A model generated the notes under the pieces. It was not told where the DNA came from. It did no database searches and saw nothing but the letters and a program-made list of their open reading frames with translations. The position numbers were made by a program, and so were the translations under genes. This document shows positions 51,834 through 59,551 of a DNA stretch of 64,000 nt, piece after piece (positions within the stretch are counted from its first letter, which is position 1; the number at the start of each line of letters is the position of its first letter). Source of the DNA: Streptomyces smyrnaeus (lineage in GTDB: Bacteria; Actinomycetota; Actinomycetes; Streptomycetales; Streptomycetaceae). Location: positions 186,001 to 250,000 of the forward strand of contig NZ_JAFFZM010000004.1 of NCBI RefSeq assembly GCF_017676345.1, given 5' to 3'.

Positions 51834-51861
51834 CAGACGTCCATGTGCAGACGGACGTCTG
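51834..51861. promoter_or_regulatory. Inverted repeat upstream of the biosynthetic operon
   Basis: CAGACGTCC (51834-51842) and GGACGTCTG (51853-51861) are perfect 9-bp arms with a 10-nt spacer, 62 bp upstream of the first operon start. This is a plausible binding site for the nearby response regulator or another regulator. Confidence 0.5.
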
Positions 51862-52243
51862 AGGTCAGAAAGTGCTTGCGCGACCGGCGCACCGGCCGCA
51901 CGCCGGTTCAGGTGGGCGCACAACGCGGACCGACCACGCCTCCCGGCAGGTCCGAGGCCCCTTGCCCTCGTTGCAGTCCGGGCAGGACGCCTTGTGACAG
52001 GATCTCGTCACGGATCTGACGCGCCGGTACGACTGTCCCGGCGCGTACCTGTGCTCCACTGCGAGGTGCGGTCGCCCGCACGTCGTCCCCCGCGTCTTCC
52101 CCCCGAATACTTCGCCCCCTCGTCGCATCTGCGGCGGTGTCACTCGGACAGTACGACGGTGCGAAGAGGCGGGGCACCGTTGTGCCCGGACTGCGGCTTT
52201 TTCTCGGTAACGTCGTTTAGCCAATTCTGCCGAGCGGCGCCTA

Positions 52244-52268
52244 CCGGGTGGGGCCGCGCCCCACCCGG
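52244..52268 (-). terminator. Perfect 11-bp hairpin after the two-component operon
   Basis: CCGGGTGGGGC (52244-52254) pairs perfectly with GCCCCACCCGG (52258-52268) across a 3-nt loop. It is 53 bp beyond the response-regulator stop on the minus strand, with no U tract. Confidence 0.7.
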
Positions 52269-52320
52269 GACGGCTGGTCGAGGTCGTCTCACGTGCCGAG
52301 CCGGTGCGGCCCGGGGCCGC

Positions 52321-52986
52321 TCACTCGTAAAGGTGTACCGGGCGTCCGCTCTCGCCGTACTTGAGAACGAGTTTGAGCCGCCCGGAGCTCTCCAGGTGCT
52401 TGAGGTACCGCTGTGCGGTCGAGCGGCTGATCCCGGTGCGCTCCGCCACGTCGTGCGCGGACAGCGGCCGCCGCGAGCGGGCGATCACCTGGTGGACGAG
52501 TTGGACCGTCGGCATGGCGTAGCCCTTCCCCGACGGCGCGTTCGCGGTCGAGGAGCGCAGCGCCTGGAAGACGCCGTCCACGCTCGCCTGCCCCTCCAGG
52601 ACGTCCTGAGCGAGCGTCTTCTGCAGCCTCGCGTACGCGTCGAGTTTGGCGCGCAGCGTCTGGTAGGTGAAGGGCTTCACCACATAGTGCAGCGCCCCGC
52701 ACCGTACGGCCGAGCGCACGGTCTCCACGTCCTGGGCGGCGGTAACCATGATCACGTCGACCGCGTACTCGGGACGCTGCAGCTCGCGGGCCAGCTCCAC
52801 TCCGGTCCTGTCCGGCAGATAGTGATCGAGTAGTACGAGGTCGACCCCGCCGCGGTCCACGGCCGCGAGCGCTTCCGCGCAGCTGCCCGCCTGGCCGACG
52901 ACGCGGAATCCGGGGGTCTTCGCCACATAGGCCGAGTTGATCTCGGCGACATGGAAGTCGTCGTCCACGACGAGCACCCGGGTCAC
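52321..52986 (-). CDS. CitB/DcuR-type response regulator
   Basis: This 221-residue protein has a receiver domain at residues 1-~120, with the acidic pocket VLVVDDD, phosphoacceptor Asp54 in LVLLDHYLP and the conserved lysine in YVVKPF. A C-terminal helix-turn-helix follows (RPLSAHDVAERTGISRSTAQ, then RYLKHLESSGRL). This organisation matches regulators of the CitB/DcuR group that respond to carboxylates. It starts at GTG 52986, overlapping the kinase gene by 4 nt. It lies between the two halves of the biosynthetic locus and may control it. Confidence 0.92.
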   Translation of the reverse strand: MTRVLVVDDDFHVAEINSAYVAKTPGFRVVGQAGSCAEALAAVDRGGVDLVLLDHYLPDRTGVELARELQRPEYAVDVIMVTAAQDVETVRSAVRCGALHYVVKPFTYQTLRAKLDAYARLQKTLAQDVLEGQASVDGVFQALRSSTANAPSGKGYAMPTVQLVHQVIARSRRPLSAHDVAERTGISRSTAQRYLKHLESSGRLKLVLKYGESGRPVHLYE

Positions 52987-53654
52987 TGGAAGCCTCCCGG
53001 TGCCGGTGTGCCGGTCGGTCGCGGCAGACGTACGGAGAACACCGCGCCGCCGCCCGCCCGGTCACGCACCCGGACCCTGCCGCGGTAGCTGTCGGCTATC
53101 TGCTGCACCTGTGCGAGTCCGAGGCCGCGGGCGTGCCCGTCGGGTGACTGCTTGGAAGACCATCCTTCGGAGAAGATCCTTTTGCGCAGCCTGATGGGAA
53201 CCCCGGGGCCGTTGTCGGACACCCACAGCGCGACGGCGTCGCCGTCGGACCGCAGGCCGGCTTCGACCCGCGGACTGCGGCAGGTTTGACCCCGCACCGC
53301 TTCCAGGGCGTTGTCGATGAGGTTGCCCATGACGATGACGAGGTCGCGCGGGTGGGCGACCGGCCGTCGCAGCCAGGCGTCGGCGGAGATCTGCAAAGCC
53401 GCGCCCCATTGCGCGGCGACGAGCCCTTTGCCGATCAGAAGCGCACGGACCAGCGGCTCGTGTATGCGTTCCACGACCGGGGCGAAGGGAGCCGGCCGCT
53501 CGTGCTCCAGCGCGGTCACGAAGTGCCCCGCTCTGTCGTACATATCGAGTTCCAGCAGGCCTAACAGGGTGTGCAGGCCGTTTGTGAAGTCATGCCCCTG
53601 GCTTTTCAGGAGCTTGGGAAGGACCGGGGTGGCGTCCATCGAGTGCACTCTCAT
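52983..53654 (-). CDS. Sensor-less histidine kinase (DcuS/CitA-type transmitter only)
   Basis: This 223-residue protein corresponds to the C-terminal transmitter of DcuS/CitA-type kinases. The Spo0B-like dimerisation box SQGHDFTNGLHTLLGLLEL carries the phospho-His21, followed by the N box GNLIDNALEAV, DNGPGVP and GLGLAQV. No membrane segment, PAS domain or periplasmic sensor is present. An in-frame TGA lies four codons before ATG 53654, so the shortness is real in this sequence. Signals must reach it by another protein or a cytosolic ligand. ATG 53639 is an alternative start. Confidence 0.88.
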   Translation of the reverse strand: MRVHSMDATPVLPKLLKSQGHDFTNGLHTLLGLLELDMYDRAGHFVTALEHERPAPFAPVVERIHEPLVRALLIGKGLVAAQWGAALQISADAWLRRPVAHPRDLVIVMGNLIDNALEAVRGQTCRSPRVEAGLRSDGDAVALWVSDNGPGVPIRLRKRIFSEGWSSKQSPDGHARGLGLAQVQQIADSYRGRVRVRDRAGGGAVFSVRLPRPTGTPAPGGFQ

Positions 53655-53712
53655 CCGTTGGTCACGTCAGATGCGGAATTTGTTCTTCCGACTTTCCCGT
53701 GCGAGCGAGCGA

Positions 53713-53730
53713 CAGATGCCTTCACATCTG
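53713..53730. promoter_or_regulatory. Inverted repeat in the divergent kinase/ATP-grasp promoter region
   Basis: CAGATG (53713-53718) and CATCTG (53725-53730) form 6-bp arms around CCTTCA, between the kinase start (53654) and the ATP-grasp start (53894). It is a candidate response-regulator site. The rest of this 239-bp interval shows nothing distinct. Confidence 0.35.
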
Positions 53731-53893
53731 CGGGTAAGCGTACTGTAAGCAGAATGAGTAGAAGGGGAATTTGAGGACGAAGCAGCACTGTGCGCAGAAT
53801 GCCGCTTCCCGTCGACGGATGAACTAGCCTCGGCCGCGTCCGGATCACGAACCGTCCCGTGTCACCCCGCGTGGTGGCCGGAGGGAGAATGCA

Positions 53894-55111
53894 GTGCGGG
53901 CCTCCTCCGAGCGCGGAGCCGTGGTACTCGTGGACAGCGACTATGCCGACACCCCGTACGACAAGTGGGCCGCCGACGCCGGCATCGGACTGGAACTCCT
54001 CGTCTCCGGCAGCCGTTTCCCGCAGTACCGACATGTGCCCGGAGCCCGCTGCTTCCCCGACTACCGCACCGGTGGCACCCTCGAACAGGCGGTCCTGGAG
54101 ACGCTGACCACGACGCCCGCCCAGAGCCTCGTGGCGCGGGCGGAGAGCGATCTGCTGCGCGCGGCGCGTCTGCGCGAAGTGCTCGGCGTCCCGGGGCAGA
54201 ACTGGGACAGCGCCCTGGCCTTCCGGGACAAGGTCCTGATGAAGACCCTGGTCGCCGAGGCGGGCCTCGCCGTGCCCGACTTCGCGCCGATCCGGGTCCT
54301 CGTGGACCTCCTGGCCTTCCTCCGGCAGCACGGCTATCCGGTCGTCGTCAAACCCGCTTACGGGTCCGGATCCACCGGTACGCACGTCCTGCGGGGGCCG
54401 GAGGATCTGGCCCGGCTGCTGAACGGGCCACTGCCCGAGTACGCCCAGGTCGAACGGTTCGTCACCGGGACGATGTACGTGGTCGACGGTCTGGTCGCCG
54501 AGGGAGAGCCGGTCACCTCGTTCGTCTCCCGCTATCTGAACGACTGCCTTTCCTACCGATCCGGTACACCACTGGGCTCCACCCAACTGACCAGCGACGA
54601 CCCGCTGGTGCCACGACTGGTCGACTTCGCGCACCGTGTACTGGACGCGCTGCCGACCCCCCGGTGCACCAGCTACCACCTCGAGGTCTTCCACACGCCC
54701 GAGGACGAACTGGTCCTGTGCGAAGTCGCCAGCCGTACGGGCGGCGCCCTGACCGCGGCCGCGATACGGGCGGCGTCAGGCATCGACCTCGACCGCGAGT
54801 GGTTCCTCGCCCAAGCGGTGCCGCGACACCCGGCGCCACGCGGAGCAACCGGCGTGGAACCCGGCCGGGCCGCGGGCTGGGTGGTCTTCTACCCCCGGTC
54901 CGGGCAGCTCGTGGCGCTGCCGCAGGACCCGCCACCGTTCGTGGCCGAGGAACGCCATCGCGGTACCGTGGGCGCCACCTACCAGGGCGGCGCCAAGTCC
55001 GGGGTGTACCTCAGCGGTTATGTCGTCACCGGCGGCGACGCGGCCCAGGTGGAGCAGCGGGTCGACGAACTCGTGCAGTGGTACGCGGCGGAGAGCCGGT
55101 GGCGCGACTGA
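53894..55111 (+). CDS. Second ATP-grasp domain ligase
   Basis: This 405-residue ATP-grasp protein starts at GTG 53894. An N-terminal Rossmann-like part is followed by VVVKPAYGSGSTGTHVLRGP, AQVERFVTGTMYVVDGLVAE and LEVFHTPEDELVLCEVASRT. These are the same nucleotide and metal-binding segments as in the ATP-grasp at 43110, indicating a related amide-forming ligase. It is 32 bp upstream of a PanE-like gene and divergent from the two-component genes. Together with the minus-strand operon it fits a small dipeptide or tripeptide pathway. Confidence 0.88.
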   Translation: MRASSERGAVVLVDSDYADTPYDKWAADAGIGLELLVSGSRFPQYRHVPGARCFPDYRTGGTLEQAVLETLTTTPAQSLVARAESDLLRAARLREVLGVPGQNWDSALAFRDKVLMKTLVAEAGLAVPDFAPIRVLVDLLAFLRQHGYPVVVKPAYGSGSTGTHVLRGPEDLARLLNGPLPEYAQVERFVTGTMYVVDGLVAEGEPVTSFVSRYLNDCLSYRSGTPLGSTQLTSDDPLVPRLVDFAHRVLDALPTPRCTSYHLEVFHTPEDELVLCEVASRTGGALTAAAIRAASGIDLDREWFLAQAVPRHPAPRGATGVEPGRAAGWVVFYPRSGQLVALPQDPPPFVAEERHRGTVGATYQGGAKSGVYLSGYVVTGGDAAQVEQRVDELVQWYAAESRWRD

Positions 55112-55143
55112 CCGTCCACCGGCCGCCCCCAACGAGGAGCGGA

Positions 55144-56154
55144 ATGCGGTACATCATTGTCGGAGCCGGGGCGGTCGGCGGAGCGATCGGCGGCCGGCTC
55201 CACGAGGCCGGCCACGACGTGGTCCTCGTGGCGCGCGGGGCCCACTACGAGGCCCTGCGCACCGACGGACTACGGCTGACGACCTCCACCGGCACGCTGG
55301 CCCTGCCCGTTCCGGTCGTCGACAGCCCGCAGGCCGTGACGCTGCGCCGTGGCGACGTCCTCGTACTGGCCGTGAAGGCCCAGCACACCGAGGCGGCACT
55401 GCGCGAGTGGGCGGCGCGACCGGTCACCGGTGAGCGGCACGGCGCGACGGCAGGTGAGACGATTCCGCTGGTCTGCGCTCAGAACGGCGTCGAGAACGAG
55501 CGACTGGCGCTGCGCCGCTTCGGCCGCGTGTACGGCATGTGCGTCGTACTGCCCGCCGCGCACCTGAGTGCGGGGACGGTCGTCGCCCGCTGCGCACCGT
55601 ACACCGGCGCCCTGGTCCTGGGCCGTTACCCGGCAGGCATCGACGCGACCGCTCGCGGTATCGCCGCCGACCTGGAAAGCGCCCACATGCTCGCACCCCT
55701 CGCTCCCGAGGTGATGCGCTGGAAGTACGCCAAGCTCCTCGCCAACCTGGCGCAGACGGTCGAGGCCCTGTGCGGAAGTGCCGCGGAAGGCGCGGCGGCG
55801 CAGGTCACCGAATGGGCCCGGACCGAGGGCACAGCAGTGCTCAAGGCGGCGGGGCTGGACCGGGCGAGCCCGGCCGAGATGGCCGAACTGCGCAACGGCA
55901 AAGTCGAAGGGCCCGCGCAGCCGGACGGGCAGCAGGCCCTCGGCTCCTCCTGGCAGAGCCTTGCCCGGAAGGCGGGTTCGATCGAAGCGGACCACATCAA
56001 CGGCGAGATCGTGCTGCTCGGCCGGATGTACGGAGTGCCGACCCCGGTGAACGAGACGCTGACCCGGCTGGCGAACACCGCCGCACTCGAAGGAAGGGAA
56101 CCCGGGGAGCTGGACGCCGACAGGTTGCGGGAGCTGGTGGCCGCCGCCCGCTGA
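55144..56154 (+). CDS. PanE/ApbA-type 2-oxo-acid (ketopantoate-like) reductase
   Basis: This 336-residue NADPH enzyme has the N-terminal GAGAVGGAIGGRLHEAGHDV. The central CAQNGVENE holds the PanE NGxxN motif. KYAKLLANLAQTVEALCG carries the catalytic lysine, and a conserved C-terminal helix lies near SIEADHINGEIV. ATG 55144 follows GAGGAG. A PanE homologue beside a PanB homologue suggests reduction of a hydroxymethyl 2-oxo acid to a pantoate-like hydroxy acid in this pathway. Confidence 0.9.
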   Translation: MRYIIVGAGAVGGAIGGRLHEAGHDVVLVARGAHYEALRTDGLRLTTSTGTLALPVPVVDSPQAVTLRRGDVLVLAVKAQHTEAALREWAARPVTGERHGATAGETIPLVCAQNGVENERLALRRFGRVYGMCVVLPAAHLSAGTVVARCAPYTGALVLGRYPAGIDATARGIAADLESAHMLAPLAPEVMRWKYAKLLANLAQTVEALCGSAAEGAAAQVTEWARTEGTAVLKAAGLDRASPAEMAELRNGKVEGPAQPDGQQALGSSWQSLARKAGSIEADHINGEIVLLGRMYGVPTPVNETLTRLANTAALEGREPGELDADRLRELVAAAR

Positions 56155-56312
56155 CCGCCGCGCACCGCAGCGCCGCTCCGCCTCGGGCCCGGTACGGCCC
56201 CTCCCGCGGACAACCGGCGTGTCGGCGCCCGAGGGCAAGGGGCGTACCGCTGCCGGGGTGCATCAGGGAGACTTGGGGGGCCGTACCCAGACCGTGAGGA
56301 GTTCCCCCACCG

Positions 56313-57368
56313 ATGGCCAGCCCCCGCCCGGGTTCCGCACCGCGTCAGCCGACGATCGCCGATGTCGCGCGGGCCGCCTCCGTCTCCCGTACGACGGTCT
56401 CGCACGCGCTCAACGGACTGGGCAAGGTCGACCCGCGCACGCGCGAGCGGGTCAAGCGGGTGGCCGAGGAACTGGGCTACCGCCCCAATCTGCGGGCCCA
56501 GCGGTTGCGCCGCGGCGAGGCCAAGGCGATCGCCCTGCTGTCCTCGATGCCGCTCGCGGTGGCCGGGGGGCCCTCCCGGCTCGGGTTCTACATGGAGGTG
56601 GCTGCTGCCGCCGCGGAACACGCACTGGCGCACGGATTCGCGTTGGTGCTGCTCCCGCCGGGGGAGACGGGCGCGGGGTTGCGGACCGTCGACGTCGACG
56701 GGGCGATCGTCGTGGAGCCGGGGGAGGACGATCCGCTCGTCGCCGAGTTGACCGGACGAGGGCTGCCGTGCGTGGCGCTGGGCCGGCCGGTGCCGGACAC
56801 CGGCCGGGTGCCGTACGTCGACCTCAACGGCGAGGCGGTCGCCGAACTGCTGCTGGAGCATCTGTTCCGGCAAGGGGCCCAGCGCCCCGCCCTGGTCACG
56901 GCGGCCGGTACCCGGTCCCCGGCAGTGGATGCCCGGGCGGCCTACGAGCGGGCCGCGGAACGGTACGGATGGCCGCCCGTGACCGCGGTGGCCGAGGAGG
57001 CCGGTGGTGAGTCGGCCGGCTATGAGGCGTGCGCCGCGCTGCTGCGCGAACACCCGGACACGGACGCCCTGTGTGTGCTGGTCGACGCCTTCGCGGTGGG
57101 CGCGGTGCGAGCGGTGCGCGACAGCGGGCGCGGGCTCCCGGACGACGTCATGGTCGTGACCCGGTACGACGGCCTGCGCGCCAGGACCTGCACGCCCCCG
57201 CTGACCGCTGTGGACCTGCATCTGGAGCAGGCCGCGGCCGACGCGGTCGAGCTGCTGCTGCAGCGGCTGCACGGGGAGCCACCAGGCGCCCCACGGCGAG
57301 CGCCGGGCCCCCGGCTGGTGACACGCGCGTCTTCCAGCCGGGGGCCCGCCGTCGCCGACGAGCGCTGA
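56313..57368 (+). CDS. LacI family transcriptional regulator
   Basis: This 351-residue repressor has an N-terminal DNA-binding domain, PTIADVARAASVSRTTVSHA, followed by NGLGKVDPRTRERV and the hinge helix. A periplasmic-binding-protein-like sensor domain follows. Its ligand is unknown. The convergent permease/amidohydrolase operon (57373-61003) has two abutting perfect palindromes with a central CpG upstream (61068-61099), the usual type of LacI-family site. It is therefore the best candidate regulator of that operon. Confidence 0.92.
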   Translation: MASPRPGSAPRQPTIADVARAASVSRTTVSHALNGLGKVDPRTRERVKRVAEELGYRPNLRAQRLRRGEAKAIALLSSMPLAVAGGPSRLGFYMEVAAAAAEHALAHGFALVLLPPGETGAGLRTVDVDGAIVVEPGEDDPLVAELTGRGLPCVALGRPVPDTGRVPYVDLNGEAVAELLLEHLFRQGAQRPALVTAAGTRSPAVDARAAYERAAERYGWPPVTAVAEEAGGESAGYEACAALLREHPDTDALCVLVDAFAVGAVRAVRDSGRGLPDDVMVVTRYDGLRARTCTPPLTAVDLHLEQAAADAVELLLQRLHGEPPGAPRRAPGPRLVTRASSSRGPAVADER

Positions 57369-57372
57369 GCCC

Positions 57373-58083
57373 TCATATCCCGAGCATCAGCACCAGCCCC
57401 GACACCAGCGCGAAGACCAGCACCGCCAGCCGCAGTCGGCGCGCGTCGAGCCGCTGGTGCACCAACCGGCTCAACGCCGCCCCGGCCGCGAGCGCGGGCA
57501 GAATCCACAGCACCGTGCCGAGGTGGTCCGCTTGCCCGCGCCCGGTCGCGAACAGCAGCGCGAGGGAGGCTATCTCACCGACCAGGAAACAGACGGCCAC
57601 CGTCGAGCGCAGTTCGGACGGCGGCCGGTGCTGGTAGACCAGCGCGAGCGGCGGGCCGCCCACCCCCGTGGCGGTCTCGGTGATCCCGGTGACCAGTCCG
57701 GCGCCCACGAAGGCGCCCCGGCCCGGAGCGAACTCGGGCGCCGCCAGGCTGACCAGCGCCGCGAGCACGGTCGCGCCCCCGACGAACAGGCCCAGGTCCC
57801 GTTCCGGGATCACCGCGAGGAGCAGCAGCCCCGCGGGGGTGGCCGCCAGCCGCGCACCGGTGATCCAGCCCGCACCGCGCAGATCGAGGCTGGAGCGCTC
57901 CCGCCAGGCGACGTACAGATTGAGCGGAATCATCGACGCCAGCAGGAAGACCGGCAGCAGCCCGGGGTCCACCAGGCCGGCCACCGGCGCGACGATGAGT
58001 GCGTAGCCGAGGCCGCTGGCACCCTGGACGAAGGCGGCAGCGGCCACCGTCACCGCCAGCAGGACGAGGAGTTCGCCGCTCAT
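57373..58083 (-). CDS. TauE/SafE family permease
   Basis: This 236-residue protein has about seven membrane segments. AAFVQGASGLGYALIVAPVA and GLVTGITETATGVGGPPLAL are the two family repeats. It is the last gene of the three-gene operon with the amidohydrolase and NCS2 permease, overlapping the former by 4 nt. It may export an anion released by that pathway. It is a paralogue of the gene at 45421. Confidence 0.9.
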   Translation of the reverse strand: MSGELLVLLAVTVAAAAFVQGASGLGYALIVAPVAGLVDPGLLPVFLLASMIPLNLYVAWRERSSLDLRGAGWITGARLAATPAGLLLLAVIPERDLGLFVGGATVLAALVSLAAPEFAPGRGAFVGAGLVTGITETATGVGGPPLALVYQHRPPSELRSTVAVCFLVGEIASLALLFATGRGQADHLGTVLWILPALAAGAALSRLVHQRLDARRLRLAVLVFALVSGLVLMLGI

Positions 58084-59513
58084 CGGGCGGCTGCCGTGGA
58101 GGTCCGGTGGGCCCGCACCACCGGCGCCCGCCGCACCACCTCACGCGCCAGTTCCGCAGCACGCGCCACCAGGCTCCTGCCGTCCCAGTGCGGAGGCCAG
58201 CCGTGCCACAGACGCAGGCACCCGGCGGTGAAGACCGCCGTGATCTGATCGCGGTTGCCGCGCCGCACCAGCTCCCAGGGCAGATCGTGCGAGGGACACA
58301 TCTCCGGGCCCGTGAGGTCGACGAGTAGGAAGTCGGCTGCGGCACCCGCCGCCACCACGCCCGTACGCACGCCGTGACCCCCCGTCATACCGCCCAGCCC
58401 GACCGCGTCGGCGCCCAGCCGGGTGCCGTGGTCCAGCCACGTCCAGCCACCGCCGCAGGAGGAGTCGCCGCCGGCCAGCCCGTAGGTGAGGCGCTGGGCT
58501 GTCTCGGCGGCGTCGAGCAGCCGGAAGGCGTCACCGCGGGTGCCGTCGCTCCCCAGGCCGAACCGGATCCCCTGCTCGGCCATGGCGAGGGCGGGTGCGA
58601 CGGCGTTGCCCTTCCAGGCGCTGGCCACCGGGTTGTAGCTGACGGCGGTGCCGGTGTCGCGCAGCAGGGTGAGTTCACCGGGGGTGACCAGCGTGGCGTG
58701 CGCGGCGAGCAGCTGCGGCCCGAGCACGCCCAGCCGGTGCAAATGCTCCAGGGGGCGCAAGCCGTGCTGCAGCAGGGAGCGTTCGACAGCGGCGAGGTGC
58801 TCGTTGACGTGTATCTGCAGGACCGTGCCCGCTTCGGCGGCCAGCCGGGAGGTGGCCTTCAGGGTCCGTTCGGTGGCCGCTTCGGGGAGGGAGACGGCCA
58901 GTGAGGGGTGCACCAGGGGATCGGTCTCGTAGCGGGCGAGATGCTTTTCGGCCAGCGCCGAAATCTCCTGAGCGCTTCCGGTTCCGCCGGGGTCCCGGCC
59001 CCGGTCGGAGTCGTTGCAGATCTGCCCCAGGACGCAGCGCAGTCCCGCGTCGCGTGCCGCGCTCGCCACGGCTTCCACGTCGACCGGGGCGCGCGTTCCG
59101 GCTTCGGCCACGGTGGTGAATCCGCCGCGCAGCGCCTCCAGCGAGGCGAGCTTCGCCGCCACGTACGCCGACTCCTCGTCGAGCGCGCCCTCCAGCGGTG
59201 CCCACACGCGGCGGAATATCTCCGACGGTTCGCCGAAGGCCAGTGCGGCGCCGAAGCTCTGGGTGAGGTGGTGGTGGGCGTCGACGAAGCCGGGCATCAG
59301 CACGGTGCCCGGCAATCGCTCAGGCTCCAGGTGCGGGAAGTCGCGGGACAGGCGGGCGGCCGGTCCGACGGCGGTGAACACGGTGCCGTCCACGACGACC
59401 GCGTGGCCGTCGGCGGGCCCGTCGGGAAGCAGCACGGTGTCGGGGACCAGGAGCAGGGGCGAACCGTCGCTGCGTGCGAGGGCACCGGGTTCGGAAGTGC
59501 GCAGGGGGGTCAT
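58080..59513 (-). CDS. Amidohydrolase, 8-oxoguanine deaminase/TrzN-AtzB-like
   Basis: This 477-residue metal-dependent deaminase belongs to the ATZ/TRZ group. The first metal motif is FVDAHHHLTQSF. QIHVNEHLAAVE and AAHATLVT contribute the next ligands, and FGLGSDGTRGDAFRLLDAAE ends with the catalytic Asp region. The NGF-type signature replacing the guanine-deaminase loop points to a heterocyclic amine such as 8-oxoguanine or a triazine. Placement downstream of an NCS2 nucleobase permease supports import and deamination of a purine-like base. Start ATG 59513. Confidence 0.85.
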   Translation of the reverse strand: MTPLRTSEPGALARSDGSPLLLVPDTVLLPDGPADGHAVVVDGTVFTAVGPAARLSRDFPHLEPERLPGTVLMPGFVDAHHHLTQSFGAALAFGEPSEIFRRVWAPLEGALDEESAYVAAKLASLEALRGGFTTVAEAGTRAPVDVEAVASAARDAGLRCVLGQICNDSDRGRDPGGTGSAQEISALAEKHLARYETDPLVHPSLAVSLPEAATERTLKATSRLAAEAGTVLQIHVNEHLAAVERSLLQHGLRPLEHLHRLGVLGPQLLAAHATLVTPGELTLLRDTGTAVSYNPVASAWKGNAVAPALAMAEQGIRFGLGSDGTRGDAFRLLDAAETAQRLTYGLAGGDSSCGGGWTWLDHGTRLGADAVGLGGMTGGHGVRTGVVAAGAAADFLLVDLTGPEMCPSHDLPWELVRRGNRDQITAVFTAGCLRLWHGWPPHWDGRSLVARAAELAREVVRRAPVVRAHRTSTAAAR

Positions 59514-59551
59514 GGCGTCCTTGTTGGTGAAGGGGTGACAGGTGTGAGGAG

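Larger units (their letters stand above)
51773..52320. other. 548-bp promoter/terminator region between operon and two-component genes
   Basis: No gene is supported. The right half carries the hairpin terminator of the two-component genes (52244-52268). The left half has an inverted repeat upstream of the biosynthetic operon (51834-51861) and the region where its promoter must lie. Open frames here are Arg/Cys-rich antisense noise. Confidence 0.5.
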
